Positions 37,095-44,751 of a stretch of DNA of 64,000 nt are shown in pieces. Source of the DNA: Polynucleobacter wuianus. Lineage in GTDB: Bacteria; Pseudomonadota; Gammaproteobacteria; Burkholderiales; Burkholderiaceae. Made by a program: the position numbers and the translations under genes. The stretch is from NCBI RefSeq assembly GCF_001659725.1, contig NZ_CP015922.1, forward strand, positions 1,426,001-1,490,000, in the 5' to 3' direction. Under the pieces are notes generated by a model, which worked only from the letters and a program-made list of their open reading frames with translations, made no database searches and had not been told where the DNA came from. Position 1 is the first letter of the stretch; each line of letters begins with the position of its first letter.

Positions 37095-37110
37095 ACTCTC
37101 GATCGTGAGT
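37095..37110. promoter_or_regulatory. Predicted response-regulator operator before the efflux operon
   Basis: The imperfect palindrome ACTCTCGATCGTGAGT, flanked by AAT and ATT that extend the outer arms, is identical at 14 of 16 positions to ACTCACGATAGTGAGT at 37819. It is 70 bases upstream of the TolC-like gene. Binding by the island's FixJ-type regulator is inferred. Confidence 0.7.
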
Positions 37111-37126
37111 ATTTGTTAATTTTTAA

Positions 37127-37762
37127 CTAACGTTCATTTAGGCTCATGAGCTCAGAAAGAGATTTGACTCCCAACTTTTGCATTACCTTTGTTTTGTAAT
37201 TTTTGACGGTATATAGAGTCAGGCCCGTTGCCTGAACTATTTCCTGATTATTAAAGCCTTTTTCTAAAAGCTTAAAAACGTCAAGCTCACTTTTAGTGAG
37301 CATTTTTAAAAGATGTGAAACTTTCTCAGCCTTATTTAATGAACGAAGTCTTGAAAGATCTTGGCCAATTCCATTAACTACAGCCTTAATTAAATCCTCG
37401 CGACTAAAAGGCTTTACCAGAAACTCAGTAGCGCCTTGCTTCATGGCAGTCAACCCCTGTTCCAATGTACTTTGACCGCTCACGAATACGATAGGGATAT
37501 TAAGACCCCTAGTCGATAACTCACTTTGCAACTCAATACCACTCATATTTGGCATGCGCATATCAGTGATAACTACGGATGGAGCCTCGATGAAATCCAT
37601 GGCTAGAAATTCCCTAGGGTCATTAAAGGAGTGAACTACGTAACCCAACAACTCTAAAGTGACTTGGATGGTGTTGCGCATGCCATCATCATCCTCAATT
37701 AAAAAAACATGCTCTAACCTATCACTTTGAGATTGTTTGATGCTAGATGGATTTGGAGACAT
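37127..37762 (-). CDS. FixJ/NarL-type response regulator
   Basis: The 211-residue protein has a receiver domain (acidic pocket IEDDDGMRNT at residues 18-27, phospho-acceptor in VVITDMRMPNMSGIEL near residue 61, Lys in FLVKPFSREDL) and a LuxR-type HTH at about 145-205 (LTKSELDVFKLLEKGFNNQE, TLYTVKNYKTKVMQKLGVKS). The start matches an ATG at 37762. It is 120 bases downstream of the histidine kinase and just upstream of the efflux operon. It probably acts on the repeated ACTCWCGATMGTGAGT sites and so regulates itself and the operon. Confidence 0.92.
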   Translation of the reverse strand: MSPNPSSIKQSQSDRLEHVFLIEDDDGMRNTIQVTLELLGYVVHSFNDPREFLAMDFIEAPSVVITDMRMPNMSGIELQSELSTRGLNIPIVFVSGQSTLEQGLTAMKQGATEFLVKPFSREDLIKAVVNGIGQDLSRLRSLNKAEKVSHLLKMLTKSELDVFKLLEKGFNNQEIVQATGLTLYTVKNYKTKVMQKLGVKSLSELMSLNER

Positions 37763-37818
37763 AGTTTATGAAAAGAGAGGTTAAGTGTTAATTGTGCCAA
37801 ATTGTGGATATTCGAAAA

Positions 37819-37834
37819 ACTCACGATAGTGAGT
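37819..37834. promoter_or_regulatory. Predicted response-regulator operator before the regulator gene
   Basis: ACTCACGATAGTGAGT is a palindrome with arms ACTCAC/GTGAGT and a GATA spacer; a seventh base pair on each side extends it to 18 bases (37818-37835). It lies 57 bases upstream of the response-regulator ATG in the kinase-regulator gap. The same motif occurs before the efflux operon. Confidence 0.72.
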
Positions 37835-37882
37835 TGTAATATCTTTTATCCGTTAAAAATACAAATTCTCAAGTTAAGCTTT

Positions 37883-39352
37883 TTAACCCTCATTAGCACT
37901 CATGGGTAATACAACATCAAATTGTGCCCCGCCAAACTTTGACTGACGATACGAAATAGACCCCCTGTGACGCTCAACAATAAACTTCACAAGCCAAAGG
38001 CCTAGTCCCATACCCTCTGATTTTTTTGTATCTTTAATTAACTCAAACATAGTGCCAATTTGCCGCGCCGGAACTCCTGGGCCATTGTCAGAAATTGAGA
38101 AAAGAAGGCTTTGATTATTTTGGCTAGTTTCGATAACTAGCTTGCGCTCTGAATTATCAATACCAACTAAAGCATCAACCGAGTTATTAATTAAATTAAT
38201 AAGAACTTGGTGCAGCTCAACACTGTTCCCATTAATTAATATTGGAGCAGATAAAGAGCAATCAACTTGTATGTGATTTTCCTGAAGCTTATTTTTATAA
38301 AGCATCAAAACTGACTGAATCAGATTATCGAGCGATACTAACTTTTTTTCAGTTCCGCCGTCAGTAAAAATTGCTCGCAAGGTTTTTATAAGATCACTAG
38401 CTTTTTGATTCTCATTTTCAATGTCATTCATTACTTTTTCTGCAATAGGAGGCACAGCATTCTTGTCAACCAAAGTTTTCAATAACTGTATTGCAAGCTT
38501 GATAGCCCCCAATGGCTGATTGAGTTCATGGGCTATGGATGCAGACAATGCACCTGTTATCGCAGTTTTATTCACTCGCGACAAAGAGCCAATAAGTTTG
38601 TTTCGCTCGGAGAGCAGCTCACGAATGTTATTGTTTTCAGTACTTGTCTCAACCTTGGCGCGTACGGCTCGTTCAGACCAGTAACCCACCATTGCCTGGT
38701 ATGAAAGTACATTAAAGAGCATATTTGCTGTTGAGATCAGAATTAAGGATAGGGGTATGTCGTCAAAGCTCACCACCAATTGATCAGCATTGGAAGCAAA
38801 CAGTTTCCAACTGACTACTGCCAATCTTCCACAGGCAAAAATTAATTCCACTGAAGTAAAGATCAACAACAAGTTAAGTGGAATTGATTTATTTTTACGC
38901 TGACTGTTTCGTAAAAAAGTAATTTGCAAAAACTGTAAAATTACCACCAGAAAAGCAACCTCAAATGCCGCTAAAGATATATAACCCAAATAGTGTGTCA
39001 CAAAAAATTGGCAGCTAAATAAAACTGTCATTACTAACGCAACGCCAACGGCTTTTGTGGGGGTATTACTTAAAAGCGAATAGCAAAATAAGGTTTGAAA
39101 AACCACTGAAATGATGTAAAACGAATTTGAAAATGCAAAAGCCTGTAATCCAAAATTAAATCCAATCTCGGAGCTTTGGGTGGCATATCCTGAAGTTATG
39201 AACTGAGCAATAGCAAATAGCGCCGATGCCACCCAGAACTTAATTGAATTTGGGACCGGCTTTTCCGTAAAAAGAAATGAATACGAGCAGACAAATGAAC
39301 CCAACAAAATGAGCCCAAAAAGGTAAAAGTCAGCTGACAGTATGCTTTGCAT
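37883..39352 (-). CDS. Membrane sensor histidine kinase with a multi-helix N-terminal sensor
   Basis: The 489-residue protein starts with about seven membrane helices (residues 5-235, a region resembling MASE-type integral sensors) but no PAS or HAMP that I can see. A kinase core follows: phosphoacceptor ASIAHELNQPLGAIKLAI near residue 276, N box NLINNSVDALVG near 390, G1 DNGPGVP, and G2 GMGLGLWLV. FixJ-type regulators usually pair with kinases of this H-box type. The N-terminal helices might sense membrane or lipophilic signals; this is inference. The gene is the last before the right end of segment 1. Confidence 0.9.
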   Translation of the reverse strand: MQSILSADFYLFGLILLGSFVCSYSFLFTEKPVPNSIKFWVASALFAIAQFITSGYATQSSEIGFNFGLQAFAFSNSFYIISVVFQTLFCYSLLSNTPTKAVGVALVMTVLFSCQFFVTHYLGYISLAAFEVAFLVVILQFLQITFLRNSQRKNKSIPLNLLLIFTSVELIFACGRLAVVSWKLFASNADQLVVSFDDIPLSLILISTANMLFNVLSYQAMVGYWSERAVRAKVETSTENNNIRELLSERNKLIGSLSRVNKTAITGALSASIAHELNQPLGAIKLAIQLLKTLVDKNAVPPIAEKVMNDIENENQKASDLIKTLRAIFTDGGTEKKLVSLDNLIQSVLMLYKNKLQENHIQVDCSLSAPILINGNSVELHQVLINLINNSVDALVGIDNSERKLVIETSQNNQSLLFSISDNGPGVPARQIGTMFELIKDTKKSEGMGLGLWLVKFIVERHRGSISYRQSKFGGAQFDVVLPMSANEG

Positions 39353-39461
39353 TCAACTAATATAACAATTAAGCGCTTATGAGACTTTTTTATCTATCCC
39401 ACTAGAAGATCTAGCATGTTTGGGGTTAATTGAATTAATTGCTCTGAGTAGTCGTAATTTC

Positions 39462-39502
39462 TGTCGGTTTTCCCGACAACCAAGTGTCGCGTTTCCAGAC
39501 AC
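39462..39502 (-). repeat. Two-hairpin repeat, right copy (B), inverted
   Basis: In reverse complement this matches the copy at 28460-28509. Here the second hairpin is intact (TGTCGGTTTTCCCGACA at 39462-39478) and the first is decayed (GTGTCGCGTTTCCAGACAC at 39484-39502), the opposite of the left copy. Copies A and B together define a unit of two adjacent palindromes separated by a short TTGGT linker. Bases 39353-39639, upstream of the kinase, hold no gene I can support. Confidence 0.7.
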
Positions 39503-39639
39503 TCCAACACGACATTGCCAAAACCAACTGACCTCCACCTCGCACCAATCGACTCCACAAAACCCACTGCCTATATCGCACCTGAATCTAGGCAGGTTTA
39601 AGCCAATGTCTAAATTACTGTTTTAGGACAATTTTGCGT

Positions 39640-39684
39640 CTTTTAATCCGTTGGTCGCGAGTTCGAATCTCGCCCGACCCACCA
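39640..39684 (+). repeat. Attachment-site repeat, copy 2 (tRNA-Lys 3' fragment)
   Basis: These 45 bases are identical to the 3' end of tRNA-Lys (28264-28308), from the anticodon loop through CCA. The tRNA 5' half is missing, so it cannot fold as a tRNA and is not a gene. It marks the right end of the 11.4-kb first segment and the left end of the Fic segment. Confidence 0.93.
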
Positions 39685-39694
39685 AGCATTACTA

Positions 39695-39720
39695 AGCCTC
39701 GCTTCTGCGGGGCTTTTTTA
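39695..39720 (+). terminator. Intrinsic terminator after attachment copy 2
   Basis: GCCTCGC-TTCT-GCGGGGC (seven pairs, one G-T) is followed by TTTTTT. It starts 11 bases after the CCA of the tRNA fragment. The flank differs from that of copies 1 and 3. Confidence 0.85.
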
Positions 39721-39814
39721 TTAGTCACATCATCCCTCCAAATAGCTATTTAAGGCCTGATTTAGAGCTATTTTATGGCTAGGAAATCACCCCCAAATCG
39801 ACTAAAATAGACTT

Positions 39815-40012
39815 ATGCCAACTAAGTTTGCCAACCAATCTCAAGCTCGCCAATACAACGTTTCTAACGCTGTAGCTTCTGCTCGGATTGAAGGTATTGT
39901 TCCAACTAAGCAGTTAGAGCAAAACCTTACTGATTATGTTGCCGGCAAAAAGAGTATTGCGCAAATTTTGGAAGAAACTAAGCAACGCTATGTCACGCTA
40001 CGACGCGGATGA
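39815..40012 (+). CDS. VbhA-like Fic-inhibitory antitoxin
   Basis: The 65-residue protein includes NAVASARIEGIVPT near residues 18-31. The motif SARIEG matches the class I Fic inhibitory motif (S/T)xxxE(G/N), which blocks the ATP site of the Fic partner. A second helical part (VAGKKSIAQILEETKQRY) resembles VbhA. It overlaps the Fic start by 23 bases, so antitoxin and toxin are translationally linked, as in known class I Fic TA pairs. Confidence 0.85.
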   Translation: MPTKFANQSQARQYNVSNAVASARIEGIVPTKQLEQNLTDYVAGKKSIAQILEETKQRYVTLRRG

Positions 40013-40583
40013 CACCTACTGCTACCCAGGTACAGATGTACTTCGAAACAAAGCAGAAATAACCAACGCAGAAGATTTAGACACCTACGAAGGTGAGCTA
40101 TCTACTTTGCGCTCAATTGAAATTCTAGAGAAACCCATAGCAGGTCAATTTGACCTTGCTCATCTTCAGCACGTTCATTTGGCACTCTTTCAGGACGTAT
40201 ATGACTGGGCCGGCAAGATTCGCACAGTAGATATAAGTCGTGGTAATAGTCGCTTTGCTAATGTGCGCTTCATTGAGTCAGCGGCAAATGATATCTTTAA
40301 CAGACTAGCTCGCGAAAACTGGCTCAAAGGGTTGGATGCCAATGCCTTATCGAAAAGATTGGCGCATTACCTTTCAGAGATCAATGCCCTTCATCCTTTT
40401 AGAGAGGGAAATGGTCGCGTACAACGCATATTCATCTCCCAACTTAGTCAATCAGCCGGATATCAGCTCGACTACTCCGACCTGGAGCAGGAACAAATTT
40501 ATCAAGCAATGGAACTAGCGTTTAATGGCGATGAATCCATTCTTGCCAATCTGATTTCGGATCGCCTGGATCGAAATGAATAG
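39990..40583 (+). CDS. Fic-family adenylyltransferase toxin
   Basis: The 197-residue protein has a complete Fic motif, HPFREGNGRVQR (residues about 129-140; consensus HxFx(D/E)GNGRxxR), so it should be able to AMPylate targets. FanQFDLAHLQHVHLALFQDV and FRDVYDWAGKIRTVDIS-type segments (here FQDVYDWAGKIRTVDIS) are typical. I chose the ATG at 39990 because it gives the family N-terminus (MSRYDADDTYCYPGTDVLRN) and the usual overlap with the antitoxin. Its target is unknown; known class I Fic toxins modify gyrase and topoisomerase IV. Confidence 0.9.
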   Translation: MSRYDADDTYCYPGTDVLRNKAEITNAEDLDTYEGELSTLRSIEILEKPIAGQFDLAHLQHVHLALFQDVYDWAGKIRTVDISRGNSRFANVRFIESAANDIFNRLARENWLKGLDANALSKRLAHYLSEINALHPFREGNGRVQRIFISQLSQSAGYQLDYSDLEQEQIYQAMELAFNGDESILANLISDRLDRNE

Positions 40584-40631
40584 GTTTGAGCAATTTACCG
40601 TCCTGTCTGAACCAATCAAACCTCTTTAAGC

Positions 40632-40675
40632 CCGTTGGTCGCGAGTTCGAATCTCGCCCGACCCACCAGTTATAC
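40632..40675 (+). repeat. Attachment-site repeat, copy 3 (tRNA-Lys 3' fragment)
   Basis: These 44 bases are identical to 28272-28315 (tRNA-Lys from the anticodon stem through CCA plus seven downstream bases, GTTATAC). Sharing the post-CCA flank with copy 1 suggests this was the original chromosomal junction. It ends the Fic segment and is not a functional tRNA. Confidence 0.93.
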
Positions 40676-40679
40676 AAAA

Positions 40680-40705
40680 GCCACCCTCGGGTGGCTTTTT
40701 CTTTT
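40680..40705 (+). terminator. Intrinsic terminator after attachment copy 3
   Basis: The stem GCCACC-CTCG-GGTGGC is followed by TTTTTCTTTT. It starts 12 bases after the CCA, similar to the terminator after intact tRNA-Lys, and may be the original tRNA terminator. It would also block read-through from the Fic gene toward the convergent peptidase gene. Confidence 0.85.
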
Positions 40706-40724
40706 GCCATTAAGTCGCGGGAAT

Positions 40725-42002
40725 TTAATTACCTGACCCAACTTTGCCGTTAGATATATCTATGATCAAACGAGAAAGTAAATACATTCTTGGAGTAATT
40801 GAGCTCACCAAGATATATTCATCATCATTAGAGTGGGCACCGAACCCCTGAACACCCATACTCTCAATCACAGGATTTTGAGTATCAAGCGCTGCAAAAG
40901 CTGCATCTGTTCCGCCACCCGTTGCTACTGTACCCAAAACCAAATCTCGCCCTAGTTCGGCATATACCTTTTTCGCATATTCAGCCATCTGCAGAGATTG
41001 TGGGCTGGTTACTAGAGGGGGACGGCGGCGCTCAAAGCCTATATCAACTTTGACATCAGGTGTCTGCTGTGTTTTAACGCGCTCTCGCACTTCTCTTTCA
41101 ACTACATCAAAGTCGTCTTTTTTCATTACCCGAACATCTGCAGTAGCAAATGCGCTTGCTGGAATCACATTGCGATTAGTTCCAGCGGTAGCTAATGTCC
41201 AATTCATCTTAATGCCCTCTTTAGCATCAGATAAATTACGCATTTGCTGAATCTGATAAGAGAGCTCATCTAGAGCATTTCTACCAAGCTCGGGAGCAGA
41301 GCCAGCATGCGATGCCTTGCCAGTAATATTTAAATTTACTGCAGCAATTCCTGCGGTAGTGAGCGCAATACGATCAGACTTTGCTTGTGATGCCTCACAT
41401 GAGAAAGTGACATCATGCTCAGCACCCAACTTTGAAAAATATGCCCTAGCTGCTGGCGAACTTATTTCTTCATCGCCGTTAATTAGTACCGTTACTTTTC
41501 CATAGTCATTAACTTTTAACTTTTTCAAACTTTCAATGGTGTGCAATATTAATGCTATGCCTTGCTTATCATCGGATATACCCAAACCATAAGCGCGATC
41601 GCCATCAATTCGAAATGGCTGCTTGGCTAACATGCCCTTTAGATACACAGTATCCATATGAGCAATCAAAAGAATTTTCTTTTTGCCAGAGCCTTTAAAT
41701 TCAGCTTTCACCATTCGGCCAGGATTGTCGGGGGTATCGTGCATACGATACATACTCATACCAGGCTCAATAAATTCAACTTGGCCACCTAAACTCTTTA
41801 ACTTATTAAAAATAAGTTGAGATATCCTATCTAGCCCCTCGCGATTCCTACTGCCAGACTCGATAGAAACTAATTCTTTTAAGGTCGCTAAATAAGGACC
41901 CTGCTCTTTTTGGACCACTGAAAATACTGGCTCTTGTGGAGCCGCTACAGCAATTACGCAATTACCAAGAACCGCGCAGAAAACAAATAAAAGTTTTTTC
42001 AT
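40725..42002 (-). CDS. M20-family metallocarboxypeptidase, exported (CPG2-like)
   Basis: The 425-residue product starts with a signal peptide (MKKLLFVFCAVLGNCVIAVAA). The Zn site is visible in LLIAHMDTVY, GISDDKQG, NGDEEISSPA and the late GAHSNDDEYI. Together these match glutamate carboxypeptidase G2-type M20 enzymes that remove a C-terminal residue from peptides or folates. A strong AGGGGGTGG ribosome site precedes the ATG at 42002, so the longer open frame to 42122 is not used. It is the first gene right of the attachment repeats. Confidence 0.87.
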   Translation of the reverse strand: MKKLLFVFCAVLGNCVIAVAAPQEPVFSVVQKEQGPYLATLKELVSIESGSRNREGLDRISQLIFNKLKSLGGQVEFIEPGMSMYRMHDTPDNPGRMVKAEFKGSGKKKILLIAHMDTVYLKGMLAKQPFRIDGDRAYGLGISDDKQGIALILHTIESLKKLKVNDYGKVTVLINGDEEISSPAARAYFSKLGAEHDVTFSCEASQAKSDRIALTTAGIAAVNLNITGKASHAGSAPELGRNALDELSYQIQQMRNLSDAKEGIKMNWTLATAGTNRNVIPASAFATADVRVMKKDDFDVVEREVRERVKTQQTPDVKVDIGFERRRPPLVTSPQSLQMAEYAKKVYAELGRDLVLGTVATGGGTDAAFAALDTQNPVIESMGVQGFGAHSNDDEYILVSSITPRMYLLSRLIIDISNGKVGSGN

Positions 42003-42251
42003 TAACCACCCCCTAATGAATAACGATTTGATCATGCATAAAATGATTTTCAAAATTATTAGAAGGATATTACTGGGAACTCGCGTAGTCCACAGATACT
42101 GCAAAGTTGTATGGACAAGCAAACATCAAAATGCCCATTATTTAACAGGCAATCTTAGATGGCCTAAGGGATAACCCATATAACAGGCTGCATATGAGGT
42201 GATTCAGAGTAAGCTCTTCAGAAAATAGTAGTTAAAAAATAGGGAGACAAT

Positions 42252-42860
42252 ATGAAATACCTATATGCCATCATTGCATTGCTGATTAGCACTTCACTTG
42301 CTGCACAGCCAAAAGTGAACCCTACGGATCCTCAGCCAACTTGCTATATGTGCCCCGGCACATTTATTCCCGTAGATGAGCTCAATGCCTATACGAAGAA
42401 AGCAATTCAAGAGGGTCACATCGATCAACAAGTGCGCGATATTGATATTGGTAAAGCGCACGTAGGAATTGGCATGGTATATCGCGGCAAGCTTGAGGCG
42501 CCAAATCCAGACTCAGTAGCAGAGCATGATCAGATTAGTGAGGTCTATCACATTATTTCTGGTTCCGGGACCTTGGTGCTTGGACCAGACATTACTAACC
42601 GTCAACGCAGGCCAGCCACCCAAAAAACCGTGGTTGAATTCAATGGCCCAGGAAACAACGGCAGTGAAATTCTCAACGGAATCTCACGTAAGCTTCAGCC
42701 AGGTGATGTCGTAGTAATACCCGCTGGCACAGGTCATTGGTTTACTGAAATTCCAGACCATATTAACTACTTAATGATTCGGTTTGATCCGGACAAAGTA
42801 ACGCCACTAAAGAGCGAAGCTCAGTCATTAAATTATCTTTCTAAACCAGCAAGCCGCTAA
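42252..42860 (+). CDS. Exported cupin-domain protein
   Basis: The 202-residue protein has a signal peptide (MKYLYAIIALLISTSLAAQP) and one cupin barrel (EHDQISEVYHIISGSGTLVL near residues 93-112, LQPGDVVVIPAGTGHWFTEI near 150-169). The His and Glu residues of the metal site are present in both motifs. Two N-terminal cysteines (PTCYMCPG) are a possible disulfide or metal site. The enzyme reaction is unknown. It is first in a four-gene rightward run of exported proteins, with the next gene ten bases after its stop. Confidence 0.8.
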   Translation: MKYLYAIIALLISTSLAAQPKVNPTDPQPTCYMCPGTFIPVDELNAYTKKAIQEGHIDQQVRDIDIGKAHVGIGMVYRGKLEAPNPDSVAEHDQISEVYHIISGSGTLVLGPDITNRQRRPATQKTVVEFNGPGNNGSEILNGISRKLQPGDVVVIPAGTGHWFTEIPDHINYLMIRFDPDKVTPLKSEAQSLNYLSKPASR

Positions 42861-42870
42861 GGAGATCTCC

Positions 42871-43962
42871 ATGAAAACAATCATTCGTCGCGGACTTCTC
42901 ATTACATTTGTTGCGGTCAGCTGCAGCGCATTTTCACAAAATCAAACTTCTACAAAAGCCCCGGAATACAAAGTCGATGCATCCTGGCCAAAAGCACTAC
43001 CTAATAACTGGATCTTAGGACAGGTAGCAGGCGTAGCTACTGATAAAAATGATCACATCTGGATCATTCATCGCCCTCTTACGATTACAGATGATGAAAA
43101 AGGCGCAACCCTAAACCCCAAAAGATCAAAGTGCTGCATACCAGCACCACCTGTTCTTGAATTTGATAAAAAAGGTAACTTATTGCAAGCATGGGGTGGA
43201 CCTGGTACTGGTTACAACTGGCCAAAAAATGAACATGGAATTTATATCGACCCTAATGGATATGTTTGGGTAGGCGGCAATGATCAAACTGACCATATGA
43301 TTTTGAAATTCACACAACAAGGCAAGTTTCTTCTTCAGATTGGGTCACCTGGCGCAAGTCTAGGCAGTAATGATCCAAATCAACTTGGACGTCCCGCCCA
43401 TATGAATGTCGATCCCTTGGCGAATGAGGTCTACATTGCTGATGGATATTTAAATAAACGGGTAATTGTCTTTGACTCTAATACGGGTACATACAAACGT
43501 CACTGGGGGGCTTATGGCAACGTTCCTAGCGATGAAAAGATACCAAACTTCAATCCGTCATCTCCGCAGTTTGCAAACCCGGTTCATTGTGTTCGCCTTA
43601 TGAAGGACAACACTTTATTTGTCTGCGATAGAGCAAATAATCGAATCCAAGTATTTGAGAAGAATGGCAAATTTATTCGAGAAATGGCATTTGAAACTGA
43701 TACCAAAGGTTCTGGCTCGGTATGGGATCTGATACCAGCGGATGGAAATCAAAAGTACCTATTGATTGCCGATGGCACTAACAATGAAGTCACGGTTATT
43801 GAGCGCGACTCTGGACGCAAACTCAGCTCATTTGGAAGAAGCGGAAGAAATGCCGGTGAGTTTCACTGGGTACATAACATTGCGGTTGATTCTGATGGTA
43901 GCGTCTATACCACTGAGGTTGATACAGGTAAGCGAGCTCAGAAATTTATTAGGGCTAAATAA
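42871..43962 (+). CDS. Exported NHL-repeat (beta-propeller) protein
   Basis: The 363-residue protein has a signal peptide (MKTIIRRGLLITFVAVSCSA) and repeated beta-propeller blades such as HMNVDPLANEVYIADGYLNK and ANNRIQVFEKNGKFIRE. The propeller resembles NHL and peptidyl-hydroxyglycine lyase-like proteins. There is a CC pair in the motif SKCCIPAP. No catalytic assignment is possible. An AAGGAG-type ribosome site precedes the ATG and there is only a two-base gap to the next gene's upstream region. Confidence 0.8.
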   Translation: MKTIIRRGLLITFVAVSCSAFSQNQTSTKAPEYKVDASWPKALPNNWILGQVAGVATDKNDHIWIIHRPLTITDDEKGATLNPKRSKCCIPAPPVLEFDKKGNLLQAWGGPGTGYNWPKNEHGIYIDPNGYVWVGGNDQTDHMILKFTQQGKFLLQIGSPGASLGSNDPNQLGRPAHMNVDPLANEVYIADGYLNKRVIVFDSNTGTYKRHWGAYGNVPSDEKIPNFNPSSPQFANPVHCVRLMKDNTLFVCDRANNRIQVFEKNGKFIREMAFETDTKGSGSVWDLIPADGNQKYLLIADGTNNEVTVIERDSGRKLSSFGRSGRNAGEFHWVHNIAVDSDGSVYTTEVDTGKRAQKFIRAK

Positions 43963-43976
43963 ATTTGGAGCGTCAT

Positions 43977-44729
43977 TTGAAATTTCTCATTACCCTCGCA
44001 CTCTCTTTGCTACTAAGCACCCCAGCCATGGCTCAACTTGAAGTGATGATATCGGGTGGTTTTTCAGGGCCATACAAGCAAATGCTTCCTGCGTTTGAGA
44101 AGGCAACTGGCATTCAAGTTGTTACCAAGTCAGGTGCATCGCAAGGCAGTGGGCCCAAAACCATCAAAGCACAACTTGCTGCCGGCGTAACAGCAGACGT
44201 CGTGATCCTATCGCGTGAGGGCCTTGAAGAACTAATCGCCCAAAACAGGATTATTCCAAACTCAGACGTGGATTTAGCAAAGGCGCCTTTAGGATTGGCC
44301 GTGCCTACAGGGAATCCAAGGCCAGATATATCAACCACCAAAGCTTTTGCAGATGCATTGGTCAAGGCGAAAAAAATCGTTGTGCCAGGCAGCACCAGTG
44401 GAATCTACTTAATAGATGAACTATTTCCAAAGCTTGGCATTAAAAATCAACTTACAGTGCAAGTGACCGAACGAGGTTCACAAGCTACTGCGGTTTTAGC
44501 TGCGCGTGAAGCCAACATTGCCGTTCAACCCAGTAGCGAACTCGTGAATATTGCAGGCGTTGATTATGTGGGTGCCCTCCCAAGCGATATTCAGCTCATT
44601 CAGACTTTTGCAGCAGCCATCATCATGAATTCGCCTAACCAAGAGGCTGCCAAAAAGCTAATTCAATACCTCAGCTCACTAAATGCAGCAGAGCCAATCA
44701 AACATAGCGGTATGAATGCTGTTCGCTAA
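43977..44729 (+). CDS. Solitary periplasmic substrate-binding protein (ModA/oxyanion-like)
   Basis: The 250-residue protein has a signal peptide (start MKFLITLALSLLLSTPAMAQ) and a type II periplasmic-binding fold. Typical features are MISGGFSGPYKQMLPAFEKA near the N-terminus, GVTADVVILSREGLEELI and EAAKKLIQYLSS at the end; this resembles molybdate-binding ModA. Start chosen at TTG 43977 because GGAG lies six bases upstream; a TTG at 43965 would place the ribosome site inside the gene. No ABC permease or ATPase is nearby, so it is an orphan and may not be a transporter component. Confidence 0.78.
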   Translation: MKFLITLALSLLLSTPAMAQLEVMISGGFSGPYKQMLPAFEKATGIQVVTKSGASQGSGPKTIKAQLAAGVTADVVILSREGLEELIAQNRIIPNSDVDLAKAPLGLAVPTGNPRPDISTTKAFADALVKAKKIVVPGSTSGIYLIDELFPKLGIKNQLTVQVTERGSQATAVLAAREANIAVQPSSELVNIAGVDYVGALPSDIQLIQTFAAAIIMNSPNQEAAKKLIQYLSSLNAAEPIKHSGMNAVR

Positions 44730-44751
44730 AACATAGATAGAAAATTCATCC

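Noticed and set aside
39640..39684. Second and third tRNA-Lys genes at 39640 and 40632
   Set aside because: Only the 3' part is present; the 5' acceptor strand and D-arm are missing, so neither can fold or be processed as a tRNA. They are treated as attachment-site copies.
28309..40631. An integrase or transposase gene in the island
   Set aside because: I read through all long frames of the segments: efflux, channel, cytochrome, PoxB, regulator, kinase, Fic. None has tyrosine recombinase or transposase features. Absence is noted in the findings.
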